Below are positions 35,038 to 41,698 of a stretch of DNA of 64,000 nucleotides, one piece after another (position 1 is the first letter of the stretch; each line of letters opens with the position of its first letter). Location of the stretch: positions 124,001 through 188,000 of the forward strand of contig JBMORW010000021.1 of the NCBI GenBank assembly GCA_049322695.1, given 5' to 3'. The position numbers and the translations under genes are program-made. This DNA is from CALGKJ01 sp049322695. GTDB taxonomy: Bacteria > Bacillota > Clostridia > Lutisporales > Lutisporaceae. The notes beneath the pieces are model-generated. The model was not told the DNA's origin and ran no database searches. It saw only the letters and a program-made list of their open reading frames with translations.

Positions 35038-36363
35038 TCATTTTTTACTGCTATGCAGCTCATCCACCTGCTCTTCGGTAATCGAGTATCTGCTGAGAGC
35101 AAACATACCAAGCAATACCGAAACACCTGCTATAGGGCCGCATAACTGTAGCCCCAGGGGGTTTTCCGCACTGTATCCGAAGGTTGAAAACAGAAATGGA
35201 GTGACATATGACGATAAGCCAATCACTATCTTTATTACTAACCCCTGCGCACCAAAGAACATACCCTCTCTCCTGATTTTATGCTTGTAGCTGTCCAAAT
35301 CAGCAATATCAGCAATCATTGCATTAGGCACTGCAAATATTACAGCAAGAGGTATACCCGCAAGTACTACCACCGCAAAGGTCAGCCCGTAGCTCAGTAA
35401 TGTTCCCGCAAAGCCCAGCAGGAACAAAATCAATGCAAACAATATTGAGGAAACCATCATTATTTTTTTCTTTCCGAATCTCATTACCAGCCAGGGTATA
35501 AAAAAATTGAATATGATTGCGAGTATGAATGCAGCGGCAATCATGACACCGGAGGATTCTGCAGATCTTTTAAGGAGAATCTCGGTGATATAAGGCATAC
35601 TGATAGTTAATGTATTAATTCCGAACCATACGGTATTAAAAAATACCAAATAAAATATGAAGTCCTTATTCCTGAGAGTAAGCATCAGCGAGCTGAAAAA
35701 ACCCATGCTGGCGACGCTTTCCTCTTCTGCATCAGGTATTTTTGCTTCCCTTATAAATATTGGAGTCAGTATTATAGTTGCAAAGGATAAAATTCCCAGA
35801 ACCAAACCCATAACTCTGAAGCCATATATATTGATAAGAGCTCCTGATCCCACTTCAGCAATCATTACACCGATTATCTGTGCAAAGCCCTGCATCATTG
35901 TAAGGTTTATTCTTTCTTTTCTGTCATTGGTAAGATCTGATATAAGCGCAAGATATGGAGCAACAACTATGGTGAAAAAAATGAAAAAGAGGCTGAGCAT
36001 AGCTGACAGGTATATGAAATTGACTACAGACTCACCATTTATAGGTGGAAACCACAACAATATGAAGGTTACTGCCAAAGGCAAGGAACCATATAAAACA
36101 AAAGGAATTCTTCGGCCTGACCTGTGTTTTGACTTATCAGAGTAATAAGCTACAAGGGGATCGGATATTCCATCAAATAATCTCCCCACAATCATTGCCA
36201 GCCCTATAATTCCTATAGGAATAAGAATCCTCAATCCCTTTGAATTCAGCTCAGGCGGTGTATAGAAATACTGATACCATTTTACGGTAACCTGCGTATA
36301 TACAGTTATACCCAAATATCCTGCTGCATACATCAAGAACAACAGCTTACTTCTTTTTTTCAT
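35038..36363 (-). CDS. GPH-family sugar:cation symporter
   Basis: Membrane carrier of 441 residues with about twelve helices. The glycoside-pentoside-hexuronide family signature is GRLFDGISDPLVAYYSDKS (about 61-79), followed by RSGRRIPFVL. ATG 36363 has GAGGGG and lies three bases past the stop of the nitrilase gene. It belongs to a four-gene operon with a glycosidase and two nitrilase-fold proteins and probably brings in the glycoside or amide they act on. The exact solute is unknown. A paralogue is encoded at 50279-51718. Confidence 0.9.
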   Translation of the reverse strand: MKKRSKLLFLMYAAGYLGITVYTQVTVKWYQYFYTPPELNSKGLRILIPIGIIGLAMIVGRLFDGISDPLVAYYSDKSKHRSGRRIPFVLYGSLPLAVTFILLWFPPINGESVVNFIYLSAMLSLFFIFFTIVVAPYLALISDLTNDRKERINLTMMQGFAQIIGVMIAEVGSGALINIYGFRVMGLVLGILSFATIILTPIFIREAKIPDAEEESVASMGFFSSLMLTLRNKDFIFYLVFFNTVWFGINTLTISMPYITEILLKRSAESSGVMIAAAFILAIIFNFFIPWLVMRFGKKKIMMVSSILFALILFLLGFAGTLLSYGLTFAVVVLAGIPLAVIFAVPNAMIADIADLDSYKHKIRREGMFFGAQGLVIKIVIGLSSYVTPFLFSTFGYSAENPLGLQLCGPIAGVSVLLGMFALSRYSITEEQVDELHSSKK

Positions 36364-36366
36364 ACT

Positions 36367-37413
36367 TTAACCCCTCACATACGTTCTTTTATTATATTCC
36401 CTTTCAAACAATTCATTCCTATCTCCAAAGTATTCTGCCTCCTGCCTGAGTTTAACCAAGGAGGCAATATCCAGATCCGCTATAACCAGCTCATTACCCT
36501 CCCAATGCTTGGATACTGCTACTATACCGTTCTTTCTTTCAGTCATCTCCATCGGTGCAAATACCCCTGCTTTTCCCGTAAAATGTATACCAGCAACACT
36601 TCCCGTCAAAGCTGACTTCAGACCGAACACATAATTCTCCTGTACTCTTGACCATATTCCCCTAATGGCCCTATAAACATTGTACTCCTCACTGTTTGCT
36701 ATTGGAAGCACAACAATATCACAGCCAGAGTCATAGGCTTTTTTAAATATTTCAAAGTAAGTGGCATCCATGCATACGGGTATTGCAATTTTCCCAAAAT
36801 CCGTATCAAAGCTGTTCAATACATCTGTTCTTCCAAAGCCTATTCTATCCTCGTGTTCCGTCAGATGTATCTTATGCTGTCGTCCCAATATTTCCCCTTC
36901 TCTGGACACCAGCGAGCCAGAATTATATAAAGCATTACCCTTTTTTACCGGATAAGTTCCTGTATATATATATATGCCATATACTCTGGCAATACTGCAC
37001 ATAATACTCTCAATTGCATTCTGAACAGGAACGGCTATGGATAGAAAGACAGGGTAAAGTCCCGCGCCTTCATCATCCGCTTTTACCATAGCTGCTTTTT
37101 CCTTGCTTGGCCTGCTAAGCAGCCTGTCTATTAAACTGAAGCAGGGTATCAGACCTAACAAATCAAAAAAGTTATACTCCGGAAAAACCAGCAGATCGCA
37201 GCCTGATTCATATGCCTTGCGTGCAAAGCAGTCAACCATGTCAATATATCCATCAATGCTTCTCACAGGCTTTATCATTCTTTGAACACAAGCTACCCTA
37301 GGCAGCTTGATGCTTTTCGTTACATCCGGCATTCTATACCCGGTCTTAAGCTTCTTTTTTAGCTTATTAGGTCTCAATCTGCAGCTATAATATTTTCCCA
37401 GCATGTCGTACAT
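36367..37413 (-). CDS. Carbon-nitrogen hydrolase (nitrilase superfamily), intact triad
   Basis: Cytoplasmic enzyme of 348 residues. The nitrilase triad is complete: Glu79 in LLVFPEYNFF, Lys181 in GRQHKIHLTEHED and Cys214 in IPVCMDATYF. It should hydrolyse a C-N bond of an amide or nitrile. It starts at ATG 37413 with GTGGTG upstream and lies 12 bases after the inactive paralogue. N-terminal residues 1-38 are basic and extend past the usual start of the fold, so a start at ATG further inside is possible. Operon context ties it to a glycosidase and a sugar symporter, suggesting an amide-linked or amino-sugar substrate (inference). Confidence 0.88.
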   Translation of the reverse strand: MYDMLGKYYSCRLRPNKLKKKLKTGYRMPDVTKSIKLPRVACVQRMIKPVRSIDGYIDMVDCFARKAYESGCDLLVFPEYNFFDLLGLIPCFSLIDRLLSRPSKEKAAMVKADDEGAGLYPVFLSIAVPVQNAIESIMCSIARVYGIYIYTGTYPVKKGNALYNSGSLVSREGEILGRQHKIHLTEHEDRIGFGRTDVLNSFDTDFGKIAIPVCMDATYFEIFKKAYDSGCDIVVLPIANSEEYNVYRAIRGIWSRVQENYVFGLKSALTGSVAGIHFTGKAGVFAPMEMTERKNGIVAVSKHWEGNELVIADLDIASLVKLRQEAEYFGDRNELFEREYNKRTYVRG

Positions 37414-37425
37414 AATAACACCACA

Positions 37426-38232
37426 CTACATAAATTCTTCAAATACACTGCTGCAAAAGTCCCTGTTGAGCTGCTTCAGAGTATTGAACTTCCTGATTGC
37501 TTCAAGCCTCTTATTGTAATCAAGCTCAGCAGTTATAATGTTGCTTGTGCAGTTCCTTTTCTCTATATTAAGAAGACCATTGTCTTTCTCAGTGGCCTCC
37601 AAGGGGGCATGTATGGCAGACAGGCTGCTGAAGCTTTTCCCGTGTATTACAGACTTAATACCGCTTTCTACAGCATAAAACAGGTTCATCTGTACATTTT
37701 GCCATACTCCGCTCAGCTGCTTTAAAGGACTGTCATATCCGGTTATTGCAGCCGGGGCTGCAATTATGTCAGTCCCGAGAAATGCAAACTGCCTGGAAAC
37801 CTGTGGATAAAATGCATCTGTAGTCAGCATAATACCAACCTTGAAATCTTCAAAAGATACTGTCTCCAAAGTATTTCCTCTTGACAGACCTGCCTCCCTT
37901 TCCCAATTTGCCAGATATACCTGCCTTTGACTCAGACCTACAGTTCCTGCATTTATAAGACAAGAGGAATGATACGTAAGACCATCACTATGTTCAAAAT
38001 AGCTTCCGGGGCAAATAATCATGCTGTTGAAGCTTCTGGAAAGCCTGATAACTTCATTGATATATTCACTGCTGTTTCCGGTCATTTCCCCGAACAATCC
38101 CGGAAATACTACCAGTCTGACAGATAATGCCTGACAATCCTCAAGGATTTTTTCCATAAAAACCATTTGAGAATCCAAACTAGCGATTTCGTTCATATTT
38201 TCTTTAACTGAAACAACTGCAGCTGCTTTCAA
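37426..38232 (-). CDS. Nitrilase-fold protein lacking the catalytic triad
   Basis: Protein of 268 residues that aligns with the downstream nitrilase along its length but has lost all three catalytic residues. The Glu position reads Gly45 (VVFPGLFGEM), the Lys position Gln104 (SQRQVYLANWE) and the nucleophile Thr137 (VGIMLTTDAFYP). Its fold landmarks and the C-terminal region remain, so the gene is not simply decayed: the frame is intact. I chose TTG 38232, with GGAGAGTGA upstream, four bases after the glycosidase stop; the longer frame overlaps the glycosidase by 59 bases. It may be a partner or regulator of the active enzyme. Confidence 0.82.
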   Translation of the reverse strand: MKAAAVVSVKENMNEIASLDSQMVFMEKILEDCQALSVRLVVFPGLFGEMTGNSSEYINEVIRLSRSFNSMIICPGSYFEHSDGLTYHSSCLINAGTVGLSQRQVYLANWEREAGLSRGNTLETVSFEDFKVGIMLTTDAFYPQVSRQFAFLGTDIIAAPAAITGYDSPLKQLSGVWQNVQMNLFYAVESGIKSVIHGKSFSSLSAIHAPLEATEKDNGLLNIEKRNCTSNIITAELDYNKRLEAIRKFNTLKQLNRDFCSSVFEEFM

Positions 38233-38236
38233 GCTA

Positions 38237-40012
38237 TCACTCTCCAAACAAAGCATGATACAATGCAAATGCCAGATAACCGCTTCCTGTTGCAAATCCT
38301 ATACCTGTTTTTGCTTCTCCCGTATACCAGTCAAAGCTTTCACACAGTAAACCATAGTCCATAACCGCATGTCTTAGACTTTCGATTGCTTCCCTTTGAC
38401 GTAAAGGATTTAAAATGCTTCCACAAAGTCCCAATCCCGAAGGTGTCGCAGGGTGATGGTCACATGCCAGCTCCTTTATGCTCGCATCACTTCTGAAATA
38501 TTCATATTCAGCTGAGTAATAATACTCTATAGTGTTTCTGAATACTTCATCATCCTTTTCAACAAATCCATAAAAATTGAGCAGTCCCAGATTCCCCGGA
38601 GGGTCATTATACAGCCTGAAATTTCCGAAACCGTCAGTGGACCATACAAACATTTTTCTTCCATTAATCTCCTTAACAAGGTGCTTATATATTCCTTTTC
38701 TTATGCAGTCTGCTCTATCATATATCATATCTATAAGCTCGTTTTTGCCTTTTCTTCGGTAATATGCTGCCAGCTGCTGCAAACCGCTCCACAATATGAC
38801 ATTGTCAATAGTGACAAAGGGATATTCAGTAGGGTCATCAGAGGGCAAAAGGAAAGTCTTATAAAGGCCAGTATTATAGTCGTACTCTTTCTCTATTCTG
38901 TCCATTACTTCATCTATAGCCCTTGAAACCTCAGAGTCGTTTTCATCTGCATATCTCAGCAGAAGAAGGTAGCTCGCAGCCTCATCCAGCTCAAAGCCGG
39001 GGTAAAGAACTGTCCCGTCTATATAATGTGCGTGATCTCCTGCGTTTTTACAATGAAGCAATATCATTTCACGAACCAGTTTCTTATGCAGCCCTTCATC
39101 AATCAATCTTATGGCAGGAAATGACCATAGGAAGCTGTCTCTTTCCCAAAATGCTCCCGATACATAATATCTGGGACTTCTGGAGGTTAAAGCAATATAT
39201 TTATCGCTTTCCATATCCTTGCCTACGGCAAAAAAGTAGTTGAAAAAAAGGTTTCTGTTCAGTATTGCCTCCAATTCACTGTCATTGGTACAGCATATTG
39301 TTTTTTCAAGCAGCCAGTCCTTCAGCTCAGTGAATATCTTCATATATCCTTTTCTTCTTAGATGAATTAGGGTTGTTGAAGCGCCATCAGTGTCTGAGTT
39401 TATGGCAATATAAAAAGCATTACTGCCGCTGCACTCCAGCTTGAGCACCAGCTTGTTCTCTTCGATTTGAGTGTAGCTGAAATCTTTGTCACCTCCAAAT
39501 GCAATACCTAGAGAAGTATTGCAAGAGCATATATCAGCTGCCGGATTGCCTAGCCATTTATCTGCCCTTATATGACATTTGAAATCTGTTTCGTGCCTGT
39601 TGAATCTCAGAAGATTCAGCCTTTCAATATTACATTCAAGCTCTATATCAACAGGTGAATCACATTTGAAATCATATATCAGTCCCTTCTCCTTCAAATC
39701 TGTATAAATGCTTACATATATCTCTGAATCATCTTCCAATATTATTATAAAACCGGGAATATAATAAAACATCTGATTTGCTTTGACAGATTTGATTGCC
39801 AAAGCTTTACCGTTTCTGTAAAACAGCGGTTTAAAAAGCTCCTCTGCTCCGGATAGCTCTACAAGCCCCTTATTCCTTATAGAAACTATGTTCAAGCTCT
39901 TAACTGAAGCATTCATCGTGTCGATTTCAGGCACACTTATAAAGTGATTACCTGTGTACAGAACTCTGATATTATTATCAAGTACTTTTGGTACTGTAAG
40001 TATTTTGTTCAT
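38237..40012 (-). CDS. Six-hairpin glycosidase-like protein
   Basis: Cytoplasmic protein of 591 residues. An N-terminal beta domain (about 1-235) precedes an (alpha/alpha)6 toroid domain (240-591). Acid-bearing motifs include SGAFWERDSFLW (about 278-289), LYPGFELDEAASYL, and near the end CESFDWYTGEAKTG and FATGSGYLAFAL. The pattern recalls GH125, GH63 and GH15 enzymes, with Glu and Asp as candidate catalytic acids, but the family cannot be fixed by eye. No signal peptide. ATG 40012 follows GGAGGTG. First gene of the operon with nitrilase-like proteins and a GPH symporter. Confidence 0.78.
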   Translation of the reverse strand: MNKILTVPKVLDNNIRVLYTGNHFISVPEIDTMNASVKSLNIVSIRNKGLVELSGAEELFKPLFYRNGKALAIKSVKANQMFYYIPGFIIILEDDSEIYVSIYTDLKEKGLIYDFKCDSPVDIELECNIERLNLLRFNRHETDFKCHIRADKWLGNPAADICSCNTSLGIAFGGDKDFSYTQIEENKLVLKLECSGSNAFYIAINSDTDGASTTLIHLRRKGYMKIFTELKDWLLEKTICCTNDSELEAILNRNLFFNYFFAVGKDMESDKYIALTSRSPRYYVSGAFWERDSFLWSFPAIRLIDEGLHKKLVREMILLHCKNAGDHAHYIDGTVLYPGFELDEAASYLLLLRYADENDSEVSRAIDEVMDRIEKEYDYNTGLYKTFLLPSDDPTEYPFVTIDNVILWSGLQQLAAYYRRKGKNELIDMIYDRADCIRKGIYKHLVKEINGRKMFVWSTDGFGNFRLYNDPPGNLGLLNFYGFVEKDDEVFRNTIEYYYSAEYEYFRSDASIKELACDHHPATPSGLGLCGSILNPLRQREAIESLRHAVMDYGLLCESFDWYTGEAKTGIGFATGSGYLAFALYHALFGE

Positions 40013-40135
40013 TATTACACCTCCGGATATATTATTACTGTATATTCAATATAAGTATAATTTTTCCTTCATATGATGTACAAAAATAGTAAAAAGTATG
40101 AACTCAAGGCTCATACTCCCTTTGGTTTATGTGAC

Positions 40136-40549
40136 TTATTCAGAAAATGCTTCTTTATCACGTTGCTGGCTTATTACATATTGCTTCCACTCTTGCCTTG
40201 AGAAAAATTCCTGTATAACTGTCATTTCTGCCCTAAGGCTTTTAAAATTCTCGATAACCATATCGAAATCATTACTTTTGCTATAGCGTTCCATGTCACA
40301 GATAATATCGTAAATCTTCTCCATGCCCAAATTACCGGAGGTACCTTTAATCATATGAACTATATCAGTTATAAGATCATACTCGCTTTCCTCAACTACT
40401 CTGGCAACCTGTTCACATACCTGTTCATAGCTTCGAAAAAAAACATTAACCAGCCTTTCATACAGTTCAACATTGTTATTGACAACGTCCAGTGCACTCA
40501 CTATGTCAAAGGGAATGACTCGGACTGTTTCGTCCTTACACTCTGTCAT
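40136..40549 (-). CDS. Stand-alone Hpt phosphotransfer protein
   Basis: Small cytoplasmic protein of 137 residues made of one histidine phosphotransfer domain. The phosphoacceptor motif is IVHMIKGTSGNLG (His about 65), followed by a Gly and the helix ICDMERYSK. No other domain is present. ATG 40549 is nine bases after GGGG; an ATG six bases upstream is too close to the site. It is divergent from the degenerate GGDEF gene and near the hybrid kinase at 41699-44449, whose receiver could pass phosphate to it. Last residues are charged. Confidence 0.88.
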   Translation of the reverse strand: MTECKDETVRVIPFDIVSALDVVNNNVELYERLVNVFFRSYEQVCEQVARVVEESEYDLITDIVHMIKGTSGNLGMEKIYDIICDMERYSKSNDFDMVIENFKSLRAEMTVIQEFFSRQEWKQYVISQQRDKEAFSE

Positions 40550-40776
40550 AAGCATCAGCCCCTTTTGCTAACGATTTTCTACTATTTAGAAAGGATATGA
40601 TATATATTTCAACAAAAATATGCAATTTCCTTTTAATAACATAGCTTCATCATAAATCACAGTAAATATTCCGGTAATATATTGACATATGTATGTTATT
40701 ATATTACTATTATATATGTATTGACTTATATTATGCGATTTTGATTATACACAAGTATTATCTAGGAGGTATTATA

Positions 40777-41445
40777 ATGAAAGAAAAGACTGTCGAAGAA
40801 AAACAAATGGATAAGCTTACCGGATTAATGAATTATGAAGCCTTTGTACAAGATTTCGAAGGGCATTCAGCACCTGCTGCTGACAAATGTGAAGACCTTT
40901 CAGTAGTTATGATTGATATTGACCAATTCAAAAGAATCAATGATGATTATGGTCATGAAACTGGCGATGCAGTACTCATATCCATTGCAGACCACTTAAA
41001 ACATAATCTGCCGGAAAATGCATACATATACAGATACTCCGGAGATCAGTTTGCAGTTTTGCTTACCGGAACAGAAAAAGAAAAAGCCTTTTTGCTCATG
41101 GAGAAAATCCGTGAATCCTATTGCTCGCCTGAGCTGAGAAATGAGCTAAACACAATTGTATCCAGCCTAAGAACTACTTTAAGTATAGGAATATCCTGCT
41201 GTCCGGAGGATGGAATCAGGATGACTGAGCTGGTAAGAAAGGCAGAAGGTGCACTTTTCCGTGCCAAATCAAGCGGCCGCAATAAGGTATGCCTATCACG
41301 GGAAGAAAAAATGATTACAAAAACAAGCCATTATACATATGAACAGCTGCAAAGGCTTGCAGCTTTGGCAAAAAAAGAAGGAGTAGGAGAAGCAGTACTG
41401 CTTAGAGAAGCCCTGGATGACTTGCTAAAAAAATATGATAATTGA
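40777..41445 (+). CDS. Degenerate GGDEF protein with ribbon-helix-helix-like C-terminus
   Basis: Soluble protein of 222 residues. Residues 10-170 are a GGDEF fold (DIDQFKRINDDYGHETGD, RYSGDQFAVLL) but the signature reads SGDQF at 88-92, losing Gly and the catalytic Glu, so cyclase activity is unlikely. Residues about 185-220 (TYEQLQRLAALAKKEG, AVLLREALDDLLKKY) look like the two helices of an RHH/CopG DNA-binding unit. ATG 40777 follows CTAGGAGGTA; the longer frame lacks a site. It may bind GTP or c-di-GMP and act on DNA (inference). Confidence 0.85.
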   Translation: MKEKTVEEKQMDKLTGLMNYEAFVQDFEGHSAPAADKCEDLSVVMIDIDQFKRINDDYGHETGDAVLISIADHLKHNLPENAYIYRYSGDQFAVLLTGTEKEKAFLLMEKIRESYCSPELRNELNTIVSSLRTTLSIGISCCPEDGIRMTELVRKAEGALFRAKSSGRNKVCLSREEKMITKTSHYTYEQLQRLAALAKKEGVGEAVLLREALDDLLKKYDN

Positions 41446-41473
41446 TTAAGCTATGATTTCGGGGGTCTTATAT

Positions 41474-41584
41474 ATGAGCTTTGTTGATAATATGGAGTAT
41501 GAAGCCCTTCATAGAGCAAAACCTATATATAAAGAACAGGGTGCACAGCTATATAGGAGGTATACAGGAAAAAGATTCTTTTGA
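41474..41584 (+). CDS. Possible very small protein, 36 residues
   Basis: ATG 41474 with GGGGG at 41461-41465 just upstream opens a 36-codon frame beginning MSFVDNMEYEALHRAKPIY. It is basic and has no known motif. A second frame directly after (EKDSFEILSRYSPLNA) could be its shifted continuation, which would make this a remnant. Uncertain. Confidence 0.35.
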   Translation: MSFVDNMEYEALHRAKPIYKEQGAQLYRRYTGKRFF

Positions 41585-41664
41585 GATACTTTCAAGATAT
41601 TCTCCCCTTAATGCCCGTATCATTCTTTAAGGCACTTTGCACTGGGGTGAATAGAATATATTAT

Positions 41665-41690
41665 ACATAAAGGGAACCATAAGGTTCCCT
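41665..41690 (-). terminator. Terminator of the SBP-hybrid-kinase operon
   Basis: Eight-base perfect stem AGGGAACC / GGTTCCCT with loop ATAA, followed by TTTATG on the minus strand, nine bases after the kinase stop. Confidence 0.75.
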
Positions 41691-41698
41691 CAGCTTAT

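Noticed and set aside
38232..38295. Longer start of the inactive nitrilase overlapping the glycosidase gene by 59 bases
   Set aside because: TTG 38232 has GGAGAGTGA at proper distance and aligns with the start of the nitrilase fold.
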